A DNA stretch of 64,000 nt. Origin: Ashinkailepas kermadecensis. Its lineage: Eukaryota; Arthropoda; Thecostraca; Neolepadidae. A model generated the notes under the pieces. The model did no database searches. It worked only from the letters and a program-made list of their open reading frames with translations, and was not told where the DNA came from. This document shows positions 45,595 through 55,900 of this stretch, piece after piece. Location of the stretch: contig JAOTOM010004621.1 in the NCBI GenBank assembly GCA_034440615.1, positions 214,001-278,000 on the forward strand, written 5' to 3'. A program made the position numbers and the translations under genes. Position 1 is the stretch's first letter; every line of letters starts with the position of its first letter.

Positions 45595-46000
45595 ACAGGC
45601 TGCATTTATGTGCGCAATGTCTCACCCTACAGAGCAAACTAACTCCTTCGATAACTCCAGCTGCGTTTATGTGTGCAATATCTCACCCTGCCGAGGAAGC
45701 TAACTCCTTCTCGTGATCCCTCCCGAGAAGGGTAACGAAGAACACCAGCTCTGACTTCATGTGCGCAATATCTCACCCTGCAGAGGAAACTAACTCCTTC
45801 TCGTGATCCCGCCTAAGAAGTATATCTAAGGCAACCAGTTGCCTTTATGTGCGTAATATCCCACCCTGTCGAGCAAACTAACTCCTTCACATGATCCTGC
45901 CTCAGAAGGATAACTAAAACCACCAGCTGCCTTTATGTGCGCAATATCTCACCCTGCAGAGAAAACTAACTCGTCCACGTCATCTCGTGTGAGAAGGATA
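45595..46000. repeat. ~88-bp tandem repeat, about 5 copies
   Basis: Each copy has ctgc-tttatgtgcgcaatat / ctcaccctgcagag-aaacta / actccttctcgtgatcc. Copies start near 45600, 45660 (first one short), 45753, 45839 and 45928. Diverged, non-coding. Confidence 0.85.
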
Positions 46001-46182
46001 ACTGATAAACTTCCCAACTAGGACGGGATTGGAAGGCGGCTGCGGTGCGCCGACCGAAACGGTAGCGACGCCTCGGCCGAGGTGGCAGTGATCGCGGGGG
46101 CGACGCCGCGTGGTGAGTGTGGCAACAGCGAGAGCTTCTCGGAAGCTGACACGTGAGCGTGCTTGGAAGCTGACTGACGGAA

Positions 46183-46420
46183 GCCGACACGTGATGTCCT
46201 CCATGGACACCTACCTGCCGACACGTGATGTCCTCCATGGACACCTACCTGCCGACACGTTATGTCCTCCATGGACACCTACCTGCCGACACGTGATGTC
46301 CTCCATGGACACCTACCTGCCGACACGTGATGTCCTCCATGGACACCTACCTGCCGACACGTGATGTCCTCCATGGACACCTACCTGCCGACACGTGATG
46401 TCCTCAATGGACACCTACCT
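46183..46420 (-). repeat. 34-bp minisatellite spanning the DPP exon donor, 7 copies
   Basis: Starts at 46183, 46217, 46251, 46285, 46319, 46353 and 46387, ending at the exon edge (46421). On the minus strand each unit reads gtcggcag|gtaggtgtcc atggaggacatcacgt. Its cggcag|gtaggtgtcc equals the last bases of the exon at 46419-46493 plus its donor and early intron. So the 5' splice site is repeated about seven times at 34-bp steps. The unit also has CACGTG-like words (acacgtga). Confidence 0.92.
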
Positions 46421-46493
46421 GCCGAACGTTGTGCGCGAGCAGGACGTACTGCTGGTCGGACGACACCCAGTAGTGGCGCACAGGTCGTTGCCT
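46419..46493 (-). CDS. DPP4-like dipeptidyl peptidase, short propeller exon
   Basis: A 75-bp exon (25 codons, phase 0 at both ends) encoding RPVRHYWVSSDQQYVLLAHN then VRQ. The pattern Y-(L/I/V)S-D--Y-LLA-N matches the early beta-propeller of S9B peptidases (YSISPDGQFILLEYN in human DPP4), directly N-terminal to the region encoded at 19221-19453. Acceptor gtgtccacag with a c/t-rich tract (repeated cctga) lies at 46494-46520; donor cag|GTAGGT at 46417-46418. Strand, order and codon GC richness agree with the other exon, so I place them in one gene. The family normally has 20-30 residues between the two segments; that small exon was not found. Alternative: two unlinked DPP paralogue fragments. 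Confidence 0.7.
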
Positions 46494-46500
46494 CTGTGGA

Positions 46501-47477
46501 CACCCATCAGGTCAGGTCAGGTCAGGTCGCAACTAGAACGGGTGAATGAGTGCTCGTGGGTACGACAGTGAGTACGAGTATGGCTCGTGGAAATTTGGGC
46601 CTCGTTTTCAACGGGTAACTCAGACCGAACGCAAATTTGCGCGTTTGCATGTGCACGGCCTAATGCATACTTGGGAATGATCGCGACGAGGGTAAGGTCA
46701 CGCGTGGATATGTCCAGACGTCCCAATACAGGACACGTTACAAACCCAACTCGGGAAAAGAATAGAGATACAAAATGGGATGGATACAAATGTCAACAAG
46801 CATGATGCGAAAGCGAGCGAAATTCGATGCCTCCGTCTTGTTTTCTCGTAGGCAAATTTGAGCATTCAGGTCAACAGTTGGAATACGACTGTTGATGTTG
46901 TCATGCATGCCGTGATATATCAACACCAAATTTTCCGCAAGGGATTTTTGTGATGCAGCACACTAAGCCAGTTGATATGTTGTCAATGGTTGTCCTCACA
47001 TGACCCCGTGACCCGTGACCTTACGGGCCCATGCTTACAGAGCTCTGACCTCCACCTGCCCTGCTAATTCCACATGACTAGCTCTCTTTGTTCCCGAGAG
47101 CAGGGGTAGAGTCGCAATCCTCTCCACTCCATGCATTATACATGGAGCTCTTCCACTTTAAACGCTAAATAATAGGTATGGATAGTATATCGATTACATC
47201 AAATGAGATTCAACAACAACCCATACCAATGAAAGGCTGTAGGCATCCATGGAGGATCTGCTTTACCGGGATATACATGTTGAGGAAGGACGACAAAAAT
47301 GTTCTGTAGTTAATATGTATGTGTTCGTGTACTATTGTGCCAATATTGGTCATACAATATGCGACTGCCATCTTAAAAGCAGATTCAGTATCAGATGATG
47401 GAAATTATGAGATGAATGAGTCATCAGTTTCAAGCACGGTACATACAATATCCGCTCACAATTCATTTTATTTCTAT
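46501..47477. other. No gene recognised; one satellite-like unit near 46900-47030
   Basis: A caggt-caggt-caggt run (46509-46529) is the polypyrimidine tract of the DPP exon read on the other strand. gatgcagcacac near 46953 with clustered tgaccc/tgacct words after it resembles a single unit of the satellite at 1-2340. The rest is unassigned. Confidence 0.4.
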
Positions 47478-47800
47478 TTAAATAAGTTTACTCCGAATTC
47501 TTCCTGGGGTTGCTTTATATGTAAGGGTCCTATTGCTGAGCAAAGCTTGTTGGGTGAGACTTGGTCTCACCATTCGATCCAATAATCCAGTTCAACGGCA
47601 GAATTGTGGCCGAAAGTGTATCGTGCTGTCGATGCACCGACACGGTAGCTCGTCCCCGACCTTATCAGGTCAGTTGCCAGCTGACCCTCCCAATCATGTG
47701 CTAAATGTGAGCGCGTGAAGCGACTCGAACCCTGTGTTACTAGGACAGGGGAGACCAGTGCAGGTCGGCGCTCCAACCAACTGAACTGCCAGACCGGAAA
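47478..47800 (-). repeat. tRNA-derived SINE, near full length
   Basis: The minus-strand head has an A-box-like ttcagttggttggagcgc (47766-47784) and B box gggttcgagtcg (47721-47732), then a body (gcgtgaagcg/ctgacctgataaggtcgggg/ctttcggccacaatt) and a 3' end (gggtcctat/gaattcggagt) at about 47480. The same order is found at 61350-62010, with partial copies at 39288-39402 and 43320-43430. About 320 bp; no tail repeat seen. Confidence 0.8.
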
Positions 47801-48779
47801 ATGTTCGTGAGTTTTATGTAAATATTAAAAATATAAATATATTTTATGTAAATATAAGTCATGGCTTTGCATTTTGAATGAACCCATCCAACGGAGTAGA
47901 ATTTGCCGTAGTGACCTACTGAGCATCTATCTGAGGAACCCACTCACGTCATCAAAAACGTTCAGACATGTACGTACATGTTTAAAAATCAAATGTCTTC
48001 TCTAAGTCAGTGGAAATCACCATATAAGACAATCAGCTGAAAACACACCATATGCGGTATATACGGTGGTGTATAACACACCTGTTTAATTCAATTTCAG
48101 AACTCCCAGAAATCTGAATTGTCGAACAGATAGCTCAAGAAATGGTTAGGCAAGCATTGTGTGAAAATTTGTACGGATTACATGCTTGATATTAAGTCAC
48201 CATTTAACCAGAAATAAAGGAACTTTACCCGTTGTTCCTATTACAATAATTATATTTACACTAAAAAATATTAACACAAATAGCATTTTGTACATATTTA
48301 GTCTCGGAAGTGAAAAAATAACACGATGCACCTATATTTTGCTCTGAACCTTTCTCAGGTTAAATAGTCTTGACAGAAATATGTTTTGACATGAATAGTA
48401 TTTCAGTTGTGACCGAGATCATATTTCTCTCAGTTTTGACAGAAATGTGATTTCTGTCATAACTGTCAACACCGAGGAAAGTCCGGAGCCGAAATGTGGA
48501 TGTATCTTTAAATTTTGTTTCGATATTACCGACTGAATATGACCACAGGCTATTTGCATTAATAGGTGTGATGTTGAATGCTCATTAATGCATTTATCAT
48601 CATCAGGCCATGTTTGCAGCCTGTTAGCTGTTAGTCCGTTTCATATCGTCCTTGCATATGACGATCCATTTGTACGTATGTCTTTTTTTCATCCGTTGCT
48701 GACGACAACAGCATTTTCCACGTCATATTAACAAATGAAATGTTCACTCCCTCTTTAAAACCATGGATTTCTTTAAAAT
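47801..48779. other. No gene recognised
   Basis: AT-rich sequence with a diverged internal duplication around 48360-48470 (repeated ttttgacagaaat and gaccgagatc words). No coding signal. Confidence 0.5.
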
Positions 48780-50570
48780 GTATTGGCACACCAGCACATC
48801 GTGTTGTGGACTGTAGCGGCCCACGGGTCCCACACTGAGCAGCTGTGGCACACCAGCACATCGTGTTGTGTACTGACGCGGCCCACGTGTCCCACACTGA
48901 GCAGCTGTGGCACACCAGCACATCGTGTTGTGGACTGTAGCGGCCCACGGGTCCCACACTGAGCAGCTGTGGCACACCAGCACATCGTGTTCTGGACTGC
49001 AGCGGCCCACGGGTCCCACACTGAGCAGCTGTGGCACACCAGCACATCGTGTTCTGGACTGCAGCGGCCCACGGTTCCCACACTGAGCAGCTGTGGCACA
49101 CCAGCACATCGTGTTGTGGACTGCAGCGGCCCACGGGTCCCACACTGAGCAGCTGTGGCACACCAGCACATCGTGTTGTGTACTGCAGCGGCCCACGTGT
49201 CCCACACTGAGCAGCTGTGGCACACCAGCACATCGTGTTGTGGACTGCAGCGGCCCACGGGTCCCACACTGAGCAGCTGTGGCACACCAGCACATCGTGT
49301 TGTGGACTGCAGCGGCCCACGGGTTCCACACTGAGCAGCTGTGGCACACCAGCACATCGTGTTGTGGACTGTAGCGGCCCACGGGTCCCACACTGAGCAG
49401 CTGTGGCACACCAGCACATCGTGTTGTGTACTGCAGCGGCCCACGGGTGGGTTCCACACTGAGCAGCTGTGGCACACCAGCACATCGTGTTGTGGACTGT
49501 AGCGGCCCACGGGTCCCACACTGAGCAGCTGTGGCACACCAGCACATCGTGTTGTGTACTGCAGCGGCCCACGGGTCCCACACTGAGCAGCTGTGGCACA
49601 CTAGCACATCGTGTTGTGTACTGATGCGGCCCACGTGTCCCACACTGAGCAGCTGTGGCACACCAGCACATCGTGTTGTGTACTGCAGCGGCCCACGGGT
49701 CCCACACTGAGCAGCTGTGGCACACCAGCACATCGTGTTGTGTACTGCAGCGGCCCACGGGTCCCACACTGAGCAGCTGTGGCACACCAGCACATCGTGT
49801 TGTGTACTGAAGTAGCCCACGGGATCCACACTGAGCAGCTGTGGCACACCAGCACATCGTGTTGTGGACTGCAGCGGCCCACGTGTCCCACACTGAGCAG
49901 CTGTGACACACCAGCACATCGTGTTGTGGACTGTAGCGGCCCACGGGTCCCACACTGAACAGCTGTGGCACACCAGCACATCGTGTTGTGGACTGTAGCG
50001 GCCCACGGGTCCCACACTGAGCAGCTGTGGCACACCAGCACATCGTGTTGTGTACTGCAGCGGCCCACGGGTCCCACACTGAGCAGCTGTGGCACACCAG
50101 CACATCGTGTTGTGTACTGCAGCGGCCCACGGGTCCCACACTGAGCAGCTGTGGCACACCAGCACATCGTGTTGTGTACTGCAGCGGCCCACGGGTCCCA
50201 CACTGAGCAGCTGTGACACACCAGCACATCGTGTTGTGGACTGTAGCGGCCCACGGGTCCCACACTGAACAGCTGTGGCACACCAGCACATCGTGTTGTG
50301 GACTGTAGCGGCCCACGGGTCCCACACTGAGCAGCTGTGGCACACCAGCACATCGTGTTGTGTACTGCAGCGGCCCACGGGTCCCACACTGAGCAGCTGT
50401 GGCACACCAGCACATCGTGTTGTGTACTGCAGCGGCCCACGGGTCCCACACTGAGCAGCTGTGGCACACCAGCACATCGTGTTGTGTACTGCAGCGGCCC
50501 ACGGGTCCCACACTGAGCAGCTGTGGCACACCAGCACATCGTGTTGTGTACTGCAGCGGCCCACGGGTCC
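48780..50570. repeat. 62-bp minisatellite, about 29 copies
   Basis: The plus-strand unit is gtcccacactgagcagctgt / ggcacaccagcacatcgtgt / tgtgtactgcagcggcccac / gg. Variants at fixed sites (tgtggact vs tgtgtact, gcagcgg vs gtagcgg, cgtgtccc vs cgggtccc) make a higher-order pattern. All minus frames are open, giving ORFs up to 689 codons that I regard as artefact. At its right edge the unit grades into flanking GC-rich sequence: gcggcccacgggtccgcgctgagccgctgcc resembles the unit's own end. Confidence 0.95.
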
Positions 50571-50760
50571 GCGCTGAGCCGCTGCCATTCACCAGACGGT
50601 CCCAGGAGGTATCTACCGAGTGGACCGAGGCCATCTTCTTGTGATGAGCCTCGCGGTACGGCCATTTCCAGGGCAGCACGTCGGGTTCCGTGGGCGCCAA
50701 CTACCGCACTGTCACGGCTCACGCAACACATGTCGCCTCACATTTAATCCCATGAATGCG
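50571..50760 (-). other. GC-rich segment that seeded the 62-bp array
   Basis: The minus strand is open here in more than one frame (for example GPLGRYLLGPSGEWQRL, or WDRLVNGSGSARTRG). Its end, cagcggctcagcgcggaccc, aligns with the array unit's cagctgctcagtgtgggaccc. It might be an exon of the same or another gene, but no family was recognised. Confidence 0.3.
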
Positions 50761-51929
50761 CACGCGACATCCGGTCATTTATCATCACGGAATATCCCAT
50801 CATAGAACATGAGTCATCACAGAACATGAGCAAAACATGCATCATTCAACATTTTAGCGGGCACGCTCAAGACAATACTGAGGAAATGTGTCTGCATCGG
50901 CCGCCATTCAGACGTGTGGTGGAGTTGCAGGAAATTATGCATGTCTTGGACTGTTAAACAATTAGGTGTGCTATTTTTCTCAACAAAACAATCCTAGTAT
51001 ATTTCAAATTAGCAGCAAGAGAGGTGCGGTACATATAGTGTATAACAAATACATTCAGCAGCCATTGGAAACGGCGTGCCTGTATTTATTTTTGTTTTGC
51101 CTCTCGCTCTCTCCTCTCGCCTCTCGCTCTCTCCTCTCGTTCTGCGGGTCGCCTGTCGAATATTCGTCGTTGGCGATCGTTGTATCACATTTTCCACGGC
51201 CTGTGTGTACCAACTGAGAGCCGAGTGCACTGATGCGCTGCGCGTGGTTTCGCATCCTCTCCGAGTGTGAATAGGAGAGCTGGGCACTATCGCAAGCAGC
51301 TCGCTGGAATTTTCAGAAGCAGATCACACCACCTTGAAAGCAGAAAATAAATCCGACGACCATACACAGAAAGAAAATGATGGTTTCAATACAGTTGTCA
51401 GCGCAAGCCGCAACGTTAGGACACCAAACGTGCTTCTGAGAATAGCTTGCCTGAAAACGCTCTCAGAAGGTGGTAGAACCTTGTGGCCATAAAGGAGGGG
51501 GGGGGGACGACGTGTCCCACCCCGACCGCCAAACGTCGTCAATCTTAGCATTATGCCCAGGGCGTTACATGGAAAGATTGAACACGACAACGAACATGTC
51601 CCCCATCCGAAATCCTTGGCACCGCTGCTGGTCGCAGCAATGATGTAGATATTGAACAGAATCTAACAGTGCAACATCCAACAAATATCATACCGCTTGG
51701 CGCATAATTAAATATCAAACTCACATCGGGAGGCACACTGATAATGATGATGGCACACTGATGATGTTGATTTGATAATCCCGTGTTAATGATGTACTGA
51801 TGATGTTGATTTGCCCGTGTTAATCTCGTGTTCCCCCATCAAGCCGATTGTACTGAATGTGTTGCCTTGATGTATGGCGCTGGGCTGTTAGCATATGATA
51901 ACATCTCTGACACCATATACTGTCAAATT
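50761..51929. other. No gene recognised
   Basis: Unassigned sequence. A 20-bp duplication (cctctcgctctctcctctcg) lies at 51100-51140. Confidence 0.5.
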
Positions 51930-51944
51930 ATTCAACAGGGCAGC

Positions 51945-52235
51945 AGAGGCGCACTCGGGGGAGGGGAGCGGGGGAAGCTCGGTGGTGCATCGGCTACGTT
52001 GGTCATGCAGCTTGAAGAGGCGCACTCGGGGGGGGGGGTCAGAGGCGCATTGCCTGCATTTGCCATGCAGTTTGAATAGACGCTCTCAGGAAGGGGGCTC
52101 AGGGGTGCATCCACCGCGTTGGTCATACGGCTCGACGAGGCGCACTCACGGGGGGTGGGGGTGGGGGGGGGGGGGTGCTCAGGGGCGCATCGGCTGCGTT
52201 GGTCACACGGCTCGAAGAGGCGCACTCACATCCTC
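51945..52235. repeat. ~70-90-bp G-rich tandem repeat, 4 copies
   Basis: Each copy has gaggcgcactc-gggggggg ... ggcgcatcggctgcgttggtcatacggctcgaa. Copies start near 51949, 52017, 52077 and 52136. The fourth contains cggggggtgggggtgggggg (52149-52168 and beyond), a strong G-quadruplex candidate. Confidence 0.85.
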
Positions 52236-52844
52236 GAGATGAGACGAAGCAATGCAGCCTTCGAGCGTGATTATATTGGCCAGGCATAATAAGCATATTG
52301 TGCATTCCCAATTGGTCACATCTGCAAGATCATGGATATCTTCCTCCGAGCGCTTTATGTGGATGTTTGTCGACAAAATGGAGTATTCAGTAAGTCTAAA
52401 ACGTACCAAAATTCCGTCTGTGTATATCACGCATGCAATATCAACAACCACTTTATCATGTTTACTATTTATTAGGCACAGTGGTGTGTACTGTCATCAG
52501 CAGTATTACTAGTATTGTATAGTAGCATGTATACTGTGCATCAATGCCGCACAGATGCAACGGTATCAGATATAAGTTACCCCTAAACCACCATACATCG
52601 AGCACGATAACCTGAACTAGCAAGCGCACCGAATTAGATATTGTGGTAAATTCAAATTTGAAGTGGGTTTTAATATTCGACTTGGGACACATTTCGGAAG
52701 GCATACTCGAACATGTGAAAGAGTACAGTACGTACAGTGCAGCACAGTACAAACAACACGAATGGCTCCATTTCTGGCTCCACTTCTGGCTCGAAATTGG
52801 TTGTAGACTGGTGACAATTGTATCGCACGAATAACCCCACACTC
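52236..52844. other. No gene recognised
   Basis: Unassigned sequence between two tandem arrays. Confidence 0.5.
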
Positions 52845-54422
52845 AGCTCGAGCGAAGTGCTTGCCCAACACCAGCCGACCGTGACCAGACACCAGCTGTC
52901 TGTAGCCAACACCAGCTGTCTGTGGCCAACACCACCTGTCTGTGGCCAACACCAGCTGTCTGTGGCCAACACCAGCTGTCTCTGGCCAACACCACCTGCC
53001 TGTGGCCAACACTACCTGTATGTGGCCAACACTACCTGTCTGTGGTCAACACCAGCTGTCGGTGGCCAACACTACCTGTCTGTGGCCAACACTACCTGTA
53101 TGTGGCCAACACTACCTGTCTGTGGCCAATACTACCTGTCTGTGGTCAACACCAGCTGTATGTGGTCAACACCAGCTGTCTGTGGCTAACACTACCTGTC
53201 TGTGGCCAACACCGCCTGTCTGTGGTCAACACCAACTGTCTGTGGCCAACACTACCTGTCTGTGGTCAACACCAGCTGTCTGTGGCCAAAACTACCCGTC
53301 TGTGGTCAACACCATCTGTCTGTGGCCAACATCAGCTGTCTCTGGCCAACACTACCTGTCTGTGGCCAACACTACCTGTCTGTGGTCAACACCAGCTGTC
53401 TGTGACCAACACTACCTGTCTGTGGTCAACACCAGCTGTCTGTGGCCAACACCAGCTGTCTGTGGCCAACACTACCTGTATGTGGTCAACACCAGCTGTC
53501 TGTGGTCAACACCAGCTGTCTGTGGCCAACACTACCTGTCTGTGGTCAACACCAGCTGTCTGTGGCCAACACCAGCTGTCTCTGGCCAACACCACCTGCC
53601 TGTGGCCAACACTACCTGTATGTGGTCAACACCAGTTGTCTGTGGCCAACACCACCTGTCTGTGGCTAACACCCCCTGTCTGTAGCCAACACTACCTGTC
53701 TGTGGTCAACACCGCCTGTCTGTGTGCCAACACCAACTGTCTGTGGCTAACACTACCTGTCTGTGGCCAACACTACCTGTCTGTGGCCAACACTATCTGT
53801 CTGTGGTCAACACTACCTGTCTGTGGCCAACACTACCTGTCTGTGGTCAACACCAGCTGTCTGTGGCCAACACCACCTGTCTGTGGCCAACACCGCCTGT
53901 CTGTGGCCAACACTACCTGTCTGTGGCTAACACCAGCTGTCTGTGGCCAACACCACCTGTCTGTGGCCAACACCGCCTGTCTGTGGCCAACACCAGCTGT
54001 CTGTGGCTAACACCAGCTGTCTTTGGCCAACACCAGCTGTCTGTGGCTAACACCAGCTGTCTGTGGCCAACACCAGCTGTTTGTGGCCAACACCACCTGT
54101 ATGTGGCCAACACCAGCTGTCTGTGGCTAACACCAGCTGTCTGTGGCCACCACTACCTGTCTGTGGTCAACACCAGCTGTCTGTGGCCTACACTACCTGT
54201 ATATGGCCAACACTACCTGTCTGTGGTCAACACCAGCTGTCTGTGGCCAACATCAGCTGTCTGTGGCCAACACTACCTGTCTGTGGCCAACACCACCTGT
54301 CTGTGGTCAACACTACCTGTATGTGTGGCAACACAAACTGTCTGTGGCCAACACCACCTGTCTGTAGTCAACACTACCTGTCTGTGGCCAACACCGCCTG
54401 TCTGTGTGCCAACACCAGCTAA
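52845..54422. repeat. 20-bp minisatellite, about 78 copies
   Basis: The unit is ctgtctgtggccaacaccag, with variants at two places: ccaac/tcaac/ctaac and accag/actac/accac/accgc. Unit length is 2 modulo 3 and stop-free in plus frames, giving a 362-codon repeat ORF that is not a credible protein. Longer blocks recur: the series at 52961-53020 returns at 53561-53620. Confidence 0.95.
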
Positions 54423-55379
54423 CTGGACCCGCTGAGTTAATCGGTATTCACAGTCGCCAGCCATTGCAGACAGTATACGGACAGCCGAGTAGTGCGTTTT
54501 TCCTGCCATGCAATGTTGGCATTGTAGGGCATGGGCAACGCGATGCGCTGGGCCAAGTGACAAGATATGGTGGCCTGAATCCGATCTGATAAAAAATATC
54601 ACCTCTACTACTAATCTCGGAAGCATATCAGCGAATTTCAATAACCATTGTTTTAGATTCAGCAAGAAACAAATACACTTTGATGATACGAGTACGATAA
54701 ACGCATGTACGTCTTTGAAATGTGGAGGAATCTAATGGAAACATTTGGACATTCTGATGAAAGCAGCGACAAAAAGCTTGCCAAGAAAACGTCAACTGAC
54801 ATCAACTGGTCAGGTTCAAGTTTGTATTTTGACCAATGACTAGCCGTAATCGTTCAATGATGAACATCAACAAGGGCCAGTGTGAGGGTCATTATTAGCT
54901 TTCGCATCATGGAATTAACTTACACTTACACTACTTACACTACATATATCAGTGAATAATATTTCAGAGCACCACAAATGCATGCGCATTGCTGTATTAC
55001 CTTTACATGACCAATTTCCTCTAGATTGCAATCGGAACACCCAAAACGAATAGTTGACCAATAATAGCTAAAACATAGATCAATGGCGCTTTGGTAGGTG
55101 ATGCCATTTCTTGCATTTCGACTTCACCTTGAACTATGAAATACGATAGCCAAATATAGTCTGAAATTGGAACATTATCGATTTTAACTATGATAAGATA
55201 GCATAGGTTGGATACCTCGACATTTTACTCCTCTATATATCAGGATCACAACTTCGTTTTCACCTGTTGCAGACAACATGCAAATACGCCTTGGTGAAAT
55301 ATGGGCTAGCGCGCTCCCATAAACGATTCATAGCGTGCAAACGAAATAACCAATGCATAATTCATACAACAGTACAAGG
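54423..55379. other. No gene recognised
   Basis: Unassigned AT-rich sequence. Confidence 0.5.
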
Positions 55380-55900
55380 CGCCATTAGACGCGCTGGACC
55401 GGCGGGGGCAGCAGGTGGCCAGGTTCTCCTATGCTCCAAGTGCAGGGTCGAGCACCATACCACGACAGAGAACGTGTACAGCTGGAGACCGCGGCCATGC
55501 GCTCTTGGCAGTCCGGAAACGCATCTACGTATGGCGGCCAATTTGTGCGCAAGTTGTGCGCAATTTGTGCGCAAGAACAACCCGGTTGTGCCGCAATTTC
55601 CTCAATCTGACCGCAATCTGGGTCGCCTGATAAATGTGGCGTACGAATTGCATGCCAAGTGCCTAACTATGCAGAATTGTCGAAGTCGTGTATGTCCCAC
55701 GCTGCGTCGTAGCCCCTTCTAGCTCACAGACATTTCACTCCGTGTATGCCGCACAGGTCAGCACGATGGAAGGCCGGGACCTGAAGCCGCCCTGCATCGG
55801 GGGCTCCCAGGTCACGTGACATGGCGTTGTGACGTAACCGGCGTAACCGGCTGGCCGGAACTCAGGCGGAGTCGAATGGACCGCCGCAGGCTAAACTCCA
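55380..55900. other. GC-rich stretch with E-box and CRE-like sites
   Basis: GC content rises here. An open frame at 55267-55722 (+) contains two CxxC pairs (CSKC, CASC) but no family I recognise, with a repeated ttgtgcgcaa word (55550-55575). At 55812-55821 there is a palindromic gtcacgtgac and at 55831-55838 tgacgtaa, a bHLH-ZIP and an ATF-like site. Possibly a promoter or an unidentified repeat. Confidence 0.3.

Noticed and set aside
47478..47800. A functional tRNA gene at the SINE head
   Set aside because: The same head plus the same non-tRNA body and 3' end occurs at 61350-62010, the mark of a SINE.
48631..50731. Long minus-strand ORFs (up to 689 codons) with repeats such as CSVWDPWAAAVHNTMCWCAT
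   Set aside because: They are the 62-bp minisatellite read in three stop-free frames; all frames give equally long ORFs and there is no non-repeat domain.
52845..54422. CRISPR array
   Set aside because: Units are contiguous with no unique spacers, and the DNA is clearly eukaryotic.
52818..54435. Long plus-strand ORFs with CLWPTPAVCGQH-type repeats
   Set aside because: Product of the stop-free 20-bp array; several frames are open at once.
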